DNA of 64,000 bases from a virus. The position numbers were made by a program, and so were the translations under genes. Each line of letters starts with the position of its first letter. Position 1 is the stretch's first letter. Positions 1 through 8,728 of the stretch are shown one piece after another. The stretch spans positions 1-64,000 of IMG/VR virus record IMGVR_UViG_3300037502_002729; one strand, written 5' to 3'. Under the pieces are notes generated by a model. That model did no database searches. It saw only the letters and a program-made list of their open reading frames with translations, and had not been told where the DNA came from.

Positions 1-38
1 TGTAATTCTCTAAGTATTTTGGCTACATCTTTTTCCAT
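1..38 (-). CDS. N-terminal fragment of a gene leaving the left edge
   Basis: A minus-strand ATG at 36-38 opens a frame reading MEKDVAKILREL and runs off the left edge. Only 12 residues are visible, so no function can be given. It would lie downstream of the Cys-rich gene that ends at 101 and could be in the same transcript. Confidence 0.45.
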   Translation of the reverse strand, partial: MEKDVAKILREL

Positions 39-100
39 AACTCATCATCTTTATGATAGGACAAAGATAATTGTATTTTTCATAAAATCAAAAAAAACAT

Positions 101-913
101 TTAAATAATGTAAAGAATATTTTCACGAGTTCTAATTTGACTCCCAGCATTAGATCCTGGTATTTCCATACCTTCAAAAACAAATGGTGTATTTTGTTTA
201 TTTAAATGCCTTGAATATGCTTGTGCTATTTTATTTATGTTAAAATCTTGTTTTTCAAAAGCATTAAAACGACCCAAAGAATCCATTAAGCCAACTTTTT
301 TACCATTAGAATATACAATTGTGTCTTGAACCTCCCCACCTATTGTCATTAAATCAATCATTTTATTTTTAAAAAAATCTGAACTCATATCTTTTGGTTT
401 AACAACAAAATAAGTCCTTTCAGTAGATGGTTTTAAATATTTTTCTGGACATTTCTTGTATTCTATCTGGGGATTACAAAATTTATCACTTTCTGGACAG
501 AACATAATGTTAGACACATTTTTCTTACACATAATTTCTTCTTTTGGGCAATCTTCAACAGATATGTCATTTTGACATTCTTGCCAAACTCCAATCAAAG
601 GATGAACACCCATTTTTAAATCATTCAATTTACCCCTTAAAACACGGTTACGTTCAATATTTTGTTTCCTAGACTTACTATATCTATATGCTGTGATAAT
701 TGCAAATTCACTATTATTTTTCTGAACTTGCCTCATTAATCTTGTTAAGGATGATTCACTAATTACTCCACCATTCTTACAATTCTCAAATATTTTTGTT
801 CCATCTTGTAAAATTTTAATTGGCCCTATATCGTCCAAAGCAGTAACAGGGTATTTTACTTTTTCAGTTAAGTAAATTGATTCATTAATCATTTTTCTCA
901 TTTCTTCTATCAT
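101..913 (-). CDS. Cys-rich DUF3293-like phage protein with leader
   Basis: 270 residues. The first 20 residues contain MINES and YLTEK, resembling the I/L-x-E leaders of many other proteins in this window. A middle block (FAIITAYRY, then N-R-x2-L and L-x2-L-K-x-G) and a later ERTYFVV block recall the DUF3293-type phage family that starts 'ITAFR...eN..R...L'. An insert around residues 112-161 carries about eight cysteines (CQ, C-P-K, MCK, FCPES, FCN, KKC, KCP), possibly a metal-binding knuckle. The function is unknown and the family assignment is tentative. The upstream leader contains TATTTATTATAA. Confidence 0.75.
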   Translation of the reverse strand: MIEEMRKMINESIYLTEKVKYPVTALDDIGPIKILQDGTKIFENCKNGGVISESSLTRLMRQVQKNNSEFAIITAYRYSKSRKQNIERNRVLRGKLNDLKMGVHPLIGVWQECQNDISVEDCPKEEIMCKKNVSNIMFCPESDKFCNPQIEYKKCPEKYLKPSTERTYFVVKPKDMSSDFFKNKMIDLMTIGGEVQDTIVYSNGKKVGLMDSLGRFNAFEKQDFNINKIAQAYSRHLNKQNTPFVFEGMEIPGSNAGSQIRTRENILYII

Positions 914-943
914 AATATTATATTTTTATAATAAATATATTAA

Positions 944-1138
944 TTAACTTGTTTTTCTACTCAAAACATCTTTTAATTCTAATTGCTCAACCAATGTTTT
1001 AGGATCAACTATTTTGAAGGCTTTTTCACCATCATTAAACCCTATTCCATATCTTCCAAACTTGCAATATGTTATACCATCAAGCATAAAAAAATTGTTT
1101 TCTGGAAGTTTTTCAAACTCAATGTGTTTATTTGACAT
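944..1138 (-). CDS. Small hypothetical protein (64 aa)
   Basis: The frame is open from 1180, but the ATG at 1138 (MSNKHIEFEKLP) is preferred. It is preceded by TTTATAAAAAACACAACT, the usual phage leader, while the upstream ATG at 1180 would place that box inside the gene. Residues form a short mixed alpha/beta protein with a GRYGIGFNDG turn. No family recognised. It lies just downstream of the first cytosine methyltransferase, in the same direction. Confidence 0.6.
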   Translation of the reverse strand: MSNKHIEFEKLPENNFFMLDGITYCKFGRYGIGFNDGEKAFKIVDPKTLVEQLELKDVLSRKTS

Positions 1139-1194
1139 AGTTGTGTTTTTTATAAACAATGATAGTGAATTTTTTGGCATAAACCAAATTTTAA

Positions 1195-2100
1195 TTATTT
1201 CAAGTAGGAGAAAATATGTGAAATAACATCAATTGTCCAAGCATTACCAATCATTTTTTTTGCTTGTGATGTAGATACAACACTTGTATAACCTTCTGGT
1301 ATTGTTTGAAGTCTCTCATACTCTTTTAATGTGTAGTATCTAAATGGTAATTTATCCTTGAATGCATTTGGATGCCTTCCAATGGGCATTGTGGTCAACA
1401 CATTGTCCTTATCAACTGTGGTGAGACAATTGCTCTTATTTGTATTGGTTGCCCTTACCTCTAAGCATTGGGTAATAGGTATATCTTTGTCATAATCTTT
1501 TCTCTTTCCATCAGGGTTTAACCTTCTACCAATTATGGTTGCTTTATTTAACCTTCTACCCCTAATTGCACCAGGATTTATAATAGAATCATCCTCAAGA
1601 ATATCACTCAATGAAATGTTCCTATCATCCGGCTCTTTAACATTTGGTATATTTGTCCAATATAATCTAACCCTATTCTGTGCTGAAACCAATGAACTAT
1701 TAATCTTGATTGGTTCTACTCCCAAATATTGGGTAATAACATCCTGGTATTCTTTTTTCATTACAACATTTTCTAATAAGAAATATTTTGGTTTACATTC
1801 ATCAAGCAACCTAACAAATTCAAAAAACAATTTACTCCTTGAATCATTAAAATTAAGTTGCTTTCCAGCAAATGAGAACCCCTGACAAGGGCTACCCCCA
1901 ATTAACAAATCAATCTTTGTAGCAATAAACTCAATTTTTGTCACATCACCCAATTGAACTGTGTTAGGGTAATGATGTTGTGTGACTTTTATGGCATTCT
2001 TATCTATTTCTGATGCAAAATAATTGTTGTATTGAATATTAGCCCTATTCAAAGCAATTTGACCACAAGACATCCCATCAAACAAACTTAATACATTCAT
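1195..2100 (-). CDS. DNA cytosine-C5 methyltransferase (copy 1)
   Basis: 301 residues. It transfers methyl from SAM to C5 of cytosine. Motif I is at 4-12 (LSLFDGMSCGQ follows the N-terminal strand), the catalytic Pro-Cys is C72 in GGSPCQGFSFAGK, motif VI ENV follows FLLENV, and the C-terminal MIGNAWTIDVI corresponds to motif X. It belongs to the short DNMT3-like phage group. It is paralogous to the genes at 2615-3769 and 5275-6135. The motifs are nearly identical, but the target-recognition segments (about residues 150-250) differ, so the three probably recognise different sites (inference). Likely role: protection against host restriction. Confidence 0.95.
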   Translation of the reverse strand: MNVLSLFDGMSCGQIALNRANIQYNNYFASEIDKNAIKVTQHHYPNTVQLGDVTKIEFIATKIDLLIGGSPCQGFSFAGKQLNFNDSRSKLFFEFVRLLDECKPKYFLLENVVMKKEYQDVITQYLGVEPIKINSSLVSAQNRVRLYWTNIPNVKEPDDRNISLSDILEDDSIINPGAIRGRRLNKATIIGRRLNPDGKRKDYDKDIPITQCLEVRATNTNKSNCLTTVDKDNVLTTMPIGRHPNAFKDKLPFRYYTLKEYERLQTIPEGYTSVVSTSQAKKMIGNAWTIDVISHIFSYLK

Positions 2101-2112
2101 ACTTATTATTTA

Positions 2113-2592
2113 TTATTCTTCATCTTCATTATAAAATATATAATCTATTTCTTTAACATCATCAAATGATATAATATAAACATATGAATTTTTTAAGTTA
2201 ATTCTATCATATATCAATCTATGGTGGCCATTTAATATCCAATAATTACCTTTTTTGTCTTCTGCTACAATAATATCACTATCATTATATACTTTATCTG
2301 TTATACTATCTATAAATGTTTTTGAAACATATTTTTGTGTTGAAAATAGTTTTTTATTTTTATCTAATTCTTTTTTTATAAAGTGCATAAACTCCAATGT
2401 ATCATCCCAATATTTTGAAACTGTTGCACTATCGTGTATATTTATTAATTCTAATGGTAATGTTTTTTTATTCACTATATTATAATCAGATGTTCTTAAA
2501 TAATTACCAATACCATGAATTTCATCTCCAATTTTTTTATGGTCTTCCATTAAAAATTTAACCCTATTAATTTGTTTATGTAATTTATTCAT
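2113..2592 (-). CDS. ParB/sulfiredoxin-like domain protein
   Basis: 159 residues. Near residues 108-135 is IIVAEDKKGNYWILNGHHRL, which fits the ParB/Srx nuclease-like core (a strand, then G-H-H-R followed by a helix). The N-terminal half is helical and lacks a recognisable domain. It sits between two cytosine methyltransferases, so it may be a DNA-modification or nuclease accessory (inference). A perfect TATTTATA box lies 11 nt before the ATG. Confidence 0.7.
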   Translation of the reverse strand: MNKLHKQINRVKFLMEDHKKIGDEIHGIGNYLRTSDYNIVNKKTLPLELINIHDSATVSKYWDDTLEFMHFIKKELDKNKKLFSTQKYVSKTFIDSITDKVYNDSDIIVAEDKKGNYWILNGHHRLIYDRINLKNSYVYIISFDDVKEIDYIFYNEDEE

Positions 2593-2603
2593 ATTTTTTA
2601 TTA

Positions 2604-2611
2604 TATAAATA
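2604..2611 (-). promoter_or_regulatory. TATTTATA box upstream of ParB-like gene
   Basis: An exact TATTTATA on the minus strand ends 11 nt before the ATG at 2592. It matches the box seen at many other transcription-unit heads in this window. The promoter role is inferred from repetition and spacing. Confidence 0.5.
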
Positions 2612-2614
2612 TAG

Positions 2615-3769
2615 TTATAAACTTTTTAAGTTTTCAAATATATGTGAAATAACATCAACTGTCCATCCATTGCCCAACATTTTATACCTTTGAGTGTTTG
2701 AAACCCCCTCTGTATAATTATCTGGAACTGTTTGCAACCTTTCACATTCAATAGGAGTCAATTTCCTAATTTTGTATTCATCTTTTATATCATCTGTTAT
2801 TAATGTATTACCAACCCCAGCACTACCACCACTATTTGCAGACAAACAAGGTGATTTACCATCAGTTGAATATATTCTCTCCCCTTGTGAGAAGTTTCTT
2901 TGCAAGTTTTTACCATTATCAAGCCATTTCTTATTTTTACCCAATGCACCAACACATTTTAATTCAGAATCTGATTGATGATTATCAATTGTAATAACAT
3001 ATGGCATAAAGGAGGGGGTTATTGCAACAAATTTGCCCTCATCTAAATAAATTCTATCTTGTAATGATGGTTGTAAATCTGGAATATCCTTGACATACTG
3101 CTGATCTCTACCTCCCATCTTATAATATCCAGCATGTATTGTTCCAGATTTTTCAGGAATGCCCAATTCCTTAATTACTTTATTACCATGTCTATTTAGT
3201 TTTTCAACAGCAATCTGTGATATGTAATATTTGTCATCCACAATAGGTTCTAAAACATCTTTTAGATATATTTTCCTATTTTCTGGTTGTTCAACACCTT
3301 CAATATTTGTCCAATATAACCTAAGTCTATTTTGGGCAGAAACTAATGAACTATTTATCTTAATAGGTTCAACTCCAAGATGTTCTGATATTATATCAGA
3401 GAATTCTTTCTTCATTTTCACATTCTCAAGCAAAAATTTAACATTTGGATTAGTTTCTCTAACCTCATTTAGTATTCTAACATACTCAAAGAACAATTTA
3501 CTCCTTGGATCATCAAAATTAAGTTGTTTCCCAGCAAATGAAAAGCCCTGGCAAGGACTACCACCAATCAATAAGTCAATTTTTGGCAAATTATTACCCC
3601 TTATTTGAGTTACATCACCCAAATGAACTGTGTTGGGGTAGTTTTTCTTTGTTATTTGCATACCATACTTGTCTATTTCAGCAGCATAGTAGTTATTATA
3701 TGGAATATTTGCTTTATTTAAAGCAATTTGGCCACAACTCATCCCATCAAACAAACTTAATACATTCAT
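2615..3769 (-). CDS. DNA cytosine-C5 methyltransferase (copy 2)
   Basis: 384 residues, the longest of the three DNMT3-like paralogs. The N-terminus NVLSLFDGMSCGQIALN matches copy 1. Catalytic C73 is in GGSPCQGFSFAGKQ, followed by FLLENVKMKKEF and the SSLVSAQNRLRLYWTNI block. A longer target-recognition region (about residues 170-330) contains GTIHAGYYKMGGRDQQ and SANSGGSAGVGN, which are absent from the other copies. The MLGNGWTVDVI motif X is intact. Presumed phage DNA modification enzyme with its own specificity. Confidence 0.95.
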   Translation of the reverse strand: MNVLSLFDGMSCGQIALNKANIPYNNYYAAEIDKYGMQITKKNYPNTVHLGDVTQIRGNNLPKIDLLIGGSPCQGFSFAGKQLNFDDPRSKLFFEYVRILNEVRETNPNVKFLLENVKMKKEFSDIISEHLGVEPIKINSSLVSAQNRLRLYWTNIEGVEQPENRKIYLKDVLEPIVDDKYYISQIAVEKLNRHGNKVIKELGIPEKSGTIHAGYYKMGGRDQQYVKDIPDLQPSLQDRIYLDEGKFVAITPSFMPYVITIDNHQSDSELKCVGALGKNKKWLDNGKNLQRNFSQGERIYSTDGKSPCLSANSGGSAGVGNTLITDDIKDEYKIRKLTPIECERLQTVPDNYTEGVSNTQRYKMLGNGWTVDVISHIFENLKSL

Positions 3770-3779
3770 ATTCTTAATT

Positions 3780-4604
3780 CTATAGATTATCTACAATAAT
3801 TTCACATGTTTTATAGTCATTTTTAACAGATTTGACTGCCGCAGACCAAGAATTGTAGTTTTTATCAATATATTTGACATTATATTTGGAAATCCAGTCA
3901 TTTAGGTGTTCATTCTTTACTCCTCTATGATATAATGTGTTGGATAAGACAAATTTCCTCCCAATTTTGTTCAAATTATCAATATATTCCAATAATTTAA
4001 CATCATCTTCAACATTCCATCCATTATATTGGTATTTTGATGCAATATATGGTGGATCTAAGTAAATTATGGCATTTTTGCACAAAGAAATGTCCAATTT
4101 ATCATATTCTAACTCAAATATGGTGATATTTCTTGATTTTGATATGTTTGAATGTATTAAAACCCTATTAAAGTCAGGTTTTTTCATCCCAAATGGCACA
4201 TTATACCCATTTTTGCTAAATCTAACCAAAGAATTGAAGGATAATTGGCATAATAATAGAAAATGTGGTGCAATTTCATCAAAAAACCCAAATAATTTCC
4301 ATTTTTCATTGAAAAATGACCTTAATTCCATATAAGAATCCTTATTTAGCCCATTTTTGAAGTAAAAATGGTAAATTTCCTCCATTTTCTTGTCAATTTC
4401 ATCAATTTTTAGTGAATTATGCATAAAAACAACCGCTTTATTGGTGTCAGAGCCTATTCCACCCCCCTTTGCATTGTATAATATGGGTGCAGACCCAGCA
4501 AATGGCTCAATAACCTGGTCAAATTCATCAAAAATGGGCTTCAAATGAGCCTTATATATCTTATATTTGTTCCCACTATATGAAAAAGGACCTTTTATTT
4601 CCAT
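3780..4604 (-). CDS. Dam-type (D12 class) DNA adenine methyltransferase
   Basis: 275 residues from the ATG at 4604. The frame extends upstream to a TTG at 4625, but MEIKGPFSYSGNK is the usual Dam start with its G-x2-P-x-SG-x-K SAM-binding motif. FAGSAPILYN is motif I and IIYLDPPYIASKY is the catalytic DPPY motif. It methylates adenine N6; T4 Dam is the family prototype. It lies inside the methyltransferase block, transcribed with its neighbours. The recognition site cannot be read from the sequence. Confidence 0.93.
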   Translation of the reverse strand: MEIKGPFSYSGNKYKIYKAHLKPIFDEFDQVIEPFAGSAPILYNAKGGGIGSDTNKAVVFMHNSLKIDEIDKKMEEIYHFYFKNGLNKDSYMELRSFFNEKWKLFGFFDEIAPHFLLLCQLSFNSLVRFSKNGYNVPFGMKKPDFNRVLIHSNISKSRNITIFELEYDKLDISLCKNAIIYLDPPYIASKYQYNGWNVEDDVKLLEYIDNLNKIGRKFVLSNTLYHRGVKNEHLNDWISKYNVKYIDKNYNSWSAAVKSVKNDYKTCEIIVDNL

Positions 4605-4639
4605 AATAAAGTTGTTTTTGCACAATAAACTTAACTAAT

Positions 4640-5278
4640 TTATTGAGCAATATTTGGTTTATTTAGTGATTCTAATATTTCATAACACAATTGTTCAGGT
4701 ATTTTACTCCTTTCATAAGAGTCTTTTCTCCCTTGTGTTCCAGTTTTTGACCCCCTTGGAGCAGGTGCATGATGACATTCCTTATTTCCATTATGACATA
4801 CTGGTTTTGGAATCCAATTATCTGAATTTGTCCATATATCAGTGGGTTTAGCCCTTTCATCACCATACTGGCAATACCAGATAGTGTGTCTTTTAAATTC
4901 TTGCATCCATGGCATTTTCCTTAACATACCCCTTGGATTCTCAATAAAGAAAACCATATCTGGATTAATCTCCAACCATTCCTTAATTAAGGATATGAAA
5001 TGCTGATTAGTTGCATCACATTGTTTTGCATAATTACTTTTTGGCTCTGTCCCATTCCTATGTGTTGAAATAGCAGCAATACTATATGTTGTACAATCTG
5101 GTGAAGCCCAAACAAAGTCTGGAATAAAAGGCACATCTTCTTTTTTTAATTTTGCAACATCAATACACAAGTCAATATCCTTATATTTTTCCCAATCAAC
5201 AGAAAATACATTCATACCTAACTTATCACCAACTTTACCAATAGATCTGCTACCAGCAAATAATTCTAATATATTCAT
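4640..5278 (-). CDS. Short divergent cytosine methyltransferase-like protein
   Basis: 212 residues. LELFAGSRSIG is a SAM-binding motif I, and VFFIENPRG corresponds to the ENV motif. The catalytic loop reads WASPDCTTYS instead of the canonical SPPCQ. The Cys (C62) is kept, but Pro becomes Asp and Gln becomes Thr. Several CxH pairs near the C-terminus (VCHNGNKECHHAPAPRG) might bind metal. The start ATG overlaps the stop of the preceding methyltransferase (ATGA at 5275-5278), so translation is probably coupled. It could be an active but unusual C5 enzyme or a modified-base enzyme. Confidence 0.85.
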   Translation of the reverse strand: MNILELFAGSRSIGKVGDKLGMNVFSVDWEKYKDIDLCIDVAKLKKEDVPFIPDFVWASPDCTTYSIAAISTHRNGTEPKSNYAKQCDATNQHFISLIKEWLEINPDMVFFIENPRGMLRKMPWMQEFKRHTIWYCQYGDERAKPTDIWTNSDNWIPKPVCHNGNKECHHAPAPRGSKTGTQGRKDSYERSKIPEQLCYEILESLNKPNIAQ

Positions 5279-6135
5279 AATTCATTTTTTAGGGGGGAGA
5301 ATATATGTGCAATCACATCAACAGTCCAGCCATTCCCAAGCATATGACTTCTTTCTCTATCACTGCATATAGAAGTGTAACCAACTGGAACACCTTGTGC
5401 CATTTCTGCTTCTTCATTGGTTAAATACCTATACTTCTCCCCATTTGAAATTAATATCATTCCACTATGATATTGATTATAACCCCTTGCTGTCAAACAA
5501 GGTAATTTTGATTTTCTTCCAATAAATGTTGCATTTTTTAAAGGTTTTTGTTGAGCCTTCCAATTAGCAATTCTTTCAACTCTTTCATCTTCAAGCCAAT
5601 TATCACTATTTGAATTTATATCATCAAATGAAATTTCCTTATCAATAGGTTCAGAAATATTTGGGATATTTGTCCAATATAATCTATCTCTCTTTGCTGC
5701 TGTAAATTTTGAACTATTAATCCTCATTGGTTGAACCCCCAACAAATCACTAATGACATCTTGCCATTCTTTCTTCATCTTCACATTCTCCAATAAGAAA
5801 TATTTTGGTTTGCATTCATCAAGCAACCTAACAAACTCAAAGAATAGAATACTTCTTGGATCCTCAAAATTAAGTTTCTTTCCAGCAAAAGAAAACCCTT
5901 GGCATGGACTACCCCCAATCAACAAATCAATTTGTGGTAAATCTTCACCCTTTAATTTGGTAACATCCCCAACCTGGATTGTATCTGGATAATTGTGTTG
6001 TGTTACTTTTATAGCAGGATTATCAATTTCAGATGCATAATACTTTGATACCTTTATACCAAGTCTATTTAATGCAATTTGTCCACAAGACATTCCATCA
6101 AATAAACTTAAAACATTAATTCCTTCACTTTTCAT
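5275..6135 (-). CDS. DNA cytosine-C5 methyltransferase (copy 3)
   Basis: 286 residues. The SAM motif NVLSLFDGMSCGQ lies at 7-18, catalytic C78 in GGSPCQGFSFAGKK, then FLLENVKMKKEW, and MLGNGWTVDVI at the C-terminus. The KFTAAKRDRLYWTNI segment replaces the SAQNR form seen in the other two copies, and the target-recognition region is short. It is the first gene of the methyltransferase run and overlaps the next by four bases. Confidence 0.95.
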   Translation of the reverse strand: MKSEGINVLSLFDGMSCGQIALNRLGIKVSKYYASEIDNPAIKVTQHNYPDTIQVGDVTKLKGEDLPQIDLLIGGSPCQGFSFAGKKLNFEDPRSILFFEFVRLLDECKPKYFLLENVKMKKEWQDVISDLLGVQPMRINSSKFTAAKRDRLYWTNIPNISEPIDKEISFDDINSNSDNWLEDERVERIANWKAQQKPLKNATFIGRKSKLPCLTARGYNQYHSGMILISNGEKYRYLTNEEAEMAQGVPVGYTSICSDRERSHMLGNGWTVDVIAHIFSPLKNEL

Positions 6136-6210
6136 TTTTGATTATTTTGTTCTTAACAATAATAAGAAACATTAATCAAAAACACAACTAATTTGGCACA
6201 TAAATTAAAT

Positions 6211-6513
6211 TTAGGCAATCTTTTTGGCATTTATGATATAACCTGCTAATTCAGCCTTAACCTCTTTTATTTTGCCTTTACCATCCCTTGAGAAAATTGC
6301 CAACCCTTTGAAAGGGAAATAAGTTATTTTAAAAGTATCTAGTTCAGTATCTGGATTGAAGGTTATTGTCTTTCCATCATATGTGAACTTTATCTTGTCA
6401 CCCTCCACATATAATTTTCCAGTTCTACCATCATCAGCTTGGTATTCACCAATATAATCATTTAAGATTATGTTATTCTTTTTTTGATTGAAAAATTTAA
6501 ATACATTAAACAT
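6211..6513 (-). CDS. Small hypothetical protein
   Basis: 100 residues, rich in beta-strand-like alternation (GEYQADDGRTGKLYVEGDKIKFTYDGKTITF). This could be a small lipocalin- or SH3-like barrel, but no family is recognised. It starts five bases after the zincin gene ends and is probably co-transcribed with it. Confidence 0.7.
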   Translation of the reverse strand: MFNVFKFFNQKKNNIILNDYIGEYQADDGRTGKLYVEGDKIKFTYDGKTITFNPDTELDTFKITYFPFKGLAIFSRDGKGKIKEVKAELAGYIINAKKIA

Positions 6514-6517
6514 ATTA

Positions 6518-7114
6518 TTACATTTTACTTTTAACTAGATTATAGAAAAATTTACTAATTTCAGTAGGTGATGATAAGTTTTGACTTTCTAATTGTTTTC
6601 TAAAACCACTTATCATACTTTTTATTGAGTGAATTGATACATTCTTATATTGTGATGTTGGTTTATACTTATCATCTATTAATCCTTTTTTCTGCAACTC
6701 CCTTATCTTCCTCATAGCAAATTCATCAGCAACCTCTTCTGTGTGTTTCATAAATTTGGCAGCCTCATCAATACTAACATCACCAGAATAAACACCATAC
6801 ATAATCTTATCACCATATTTCTTAAACTGGAATTGATGTGCTATCTCATGGAAAATAACAAAAACCAAAAAATTTAAACTCCCGCCAACCATAGTTGAGT
6901 TTATCATAACACCATTATGTAAGGCCAATCCAAGGGCAGGATAATTGAATTTTGCAAATTCTATTTTCTTGCAATCAGATTTCTCTATGAAATTCATAAG
7001 TTCAGTATATAAGGAATCTGATATATCATACTCTTTTTGTATTTTATTTAAAAAAATAGTAATACCATCAGTTTCCTCATTAATTAGTGTTTTAAAAATT
7101 TCTATTAATTTCAT
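6518..7114 (-). CDS. Zincin metalloprotease with packaging-like leader
   Basis: 198 residues. The zinc-binding HExxH is H89-E90-I-A-H93 (FHEIAHQFQ). A downstream acidic helix TEEVADEFA (E127, D130 or E131) could supply the third ligand, as in gluzincins. The N-terminus MKLIEIFKTLINEE resembles the T4 capsid-targeting sequence, with L-I-N-E as a possible prohead-protease site. There is no signal peptide, so it would act in the cytoplasm or be packaged in the head. Its substrate is unknown. It is the first of three leader-bearing zincins here. Confidence 0.85.
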   Translation of the reverse strand: MKLIEIFKTLINEETDGITIFLNKIQKEYDISDSLYTELMNFIEKSDCKKIEFAKFNYPALGLALHNGVMINSTMVGGSLNFLVFVIFHEIAHQFQFKKYGDKIMYGVYSGDVSIDEAAKFMKHTEEVADEFAMRKIRELQKKGLIDDKYKPTSQYKNVSIHSIKSMISGFRKQLESQNLSSPTEISKFFYNLVKSKM

Positions 7115-7118
7115 TACT

Positions 7119-8675
7119 TTAGTCAGTTCTATATGTTATATATGTTTCATCACAAACTCTTATTTCTACCCATTCACCATCATAATATGCTAATGTGGAA
7201 TACCCATCCTCTTCAAAAATGGCTTCATCAAATTTATTTCTATTAAAATAACTAGTTTCATCGATATCAAAATCACGAATAAAACTTTTTGGATTTTCCT
7301 CATAATGATCTACTTCATTATCAATATATTCATAAACTTCTTTATCTGTATAATCATCTTTATCCAAAAAATGTTTTGGATCATCCCAAACCATAGATGA
7401 AATATATTCCATCATTTCATCTTTAGATATTTCAACAAAACTATCCAAATCAATTCCACGATTTTCATAATATGTTCTATTTCTAAATAACTCTGCTATA
7501 TTATCATAAATATCATGAATTGAGGTTATTGCTCTTTCTCTTGCATCTTCTTCTTTAAAGATTTCATATTCCTCTTTTACACCATTTTCATTTACAAAAT
7601 GAAAAACATGTCCCCCATATCTTTCTTCAATTTCCATATCAAAAAAATCAACTTTATCATTCTTTAACTCAAAATATCTATTTAATAAATCAACAAATTC
7701 TTCATTTGGTAAAACATTAGATTCTTCATATAATTTAAAAATAATATTAGCATATTCTAAATTACTATTCTCATCTCTTATTTCCATTTTTTCATAACTA
7801 GTCAAGAACTGATAAACAGCTTGTCTAACACAATCTTCATTTTCATCAAACAATGTTCCACTTTCTAAACTATCTAATCTTTTTCCATTATTTTCAAGAA
7901 CTTCATCTGATATTAACAAATCAATTCTAGTTTTGAAAAAATCAACATACTTTGAGAAATCAAGATCCATAACATTAAAATCTTCCTTTGAAGCATATTC
8001 TGAACCAAATGATTTTATCATATAATCTCCATCTGGGTTCTTCTTTAATAGAAGTTTTATAATGTAATCATAATATTCTTCACTTGGTTTCTTATTGAAC
8101 CTACCCTTCATTTGATAAACAACCCCATTCTTAATTGATGCTGTAACAAGTGATTTATTACTAACTTTACCAGTTTGACCTTTTAACTCATTAACCCTAA
8201 GAGAATATAAATCACCTTTTCCAGATCTACCACAATGCCCCATCCTTTCAGCCTCCTCTCTGCAAGGATTGGTTTTTAACTTAACCCAATAATACCCCAA
8301 CCCAGAATCATCCCTAAAATCCAATATAGTTATGTTTTCATCAAGATATTCAAAATCATAATCTTTTGCCTTCAATGATTTGTGCCATCTATCTTGCATA
8401 TTAACCAATTCATTGAATTCAACATTCTTAATGGTTTGTGTATTACCGTTTAATCCAGTTTTTATCCAATCAATTATCCCAGTTATATCCTCAATTTTTG
8501 ACCTTATCCTTTTGTCTTTAATTTTCTTTGCCAACCACATAGATAATTTACCAGCAACTGAATATAATAATTCAGCATCAGATTGGGATAGCTTGGCAAT
8601 CTTAACAAGATTATCAATAGTAGCCTTATTTTCAGTTAAGATACCAAATTGACTTTCTGTTATAATTATTTTCAT
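7119..8675 (-). CDS. RMGHC-family large phage protein (copy 1)
   Basis: 518 residues from the ATG at 8675. The frame is open to 8720, but MKIIITESQFGILTENK is the recurring leader form, and an AT-rich TATTTATTAATATAAATA leader precedes it. The core has ILDFRDDSGLGYYW at 117-130, then C138 and RMGHC with C148, LYSLR, and YQMKGRFNKKPS. Together these recall PcfJ-like 'CV..Y' domains. The C-terminal third is very acidic and Asp/Tyr-rich. It is a clear paralog of 28848-30401. Function unknown; possibly a packaged protein. Confidence 0.85.
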   Translation of the reverse strand: MKIIITESQFGILTENKATIDNLVKIAKLSQSDAELLYSVAGKLSMWLAKKIKDKRIRSKIEDITGIIDWIKTGLNGNTQTIKNVEFNELVNMQDRWHKSLKAKDYDFEYLDENITILDFRDDSGLGYYWVKLKTNPCREEAERMGHCGRSGKGDLYSLRVNELKGQTGKVSNKSLVTASIKNGVVYQMKGRFNKKPSEEYYDYIIKLLLKKNPDGDYMIKSFGSEYASKEDFNVMDLDFSKYVDFFKTRIDLLISDEVLENNGKRLDSLESGTLFDENEDCVRQAVYQFLTSYEKMEIRDENSNLEYANIIFKLYEESNVLPNEEFVDLLNRYFELKNDKVDFFDMEIEERYGGHVFHFVNENGVKEEYEIFKEEDARERAITSIHDIYDNIAELFRNRTYYENRGIDLDSFVEISKDEMMEYISSMVWDDPKHFLDKDDYTDKEVYEYIDNEVDHYEENPKSFIRDFDIDETSYFNRNKFDEAIFEEDGYSTLAYYDGEWVEIRVCDETYITYRTD

Positions 8676-8728
8676 AAAATGTGTATTTATATTAATAAAT
8701 ATAATATATTCCAAAAACAAAAGAAAAT

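Noticed and set aside
3780-4625. Longer start for the Dam-type gene
   Set aside because: The extra codons start at TTG. The ATG at 4604 gives the conserved Dam N-terminus.
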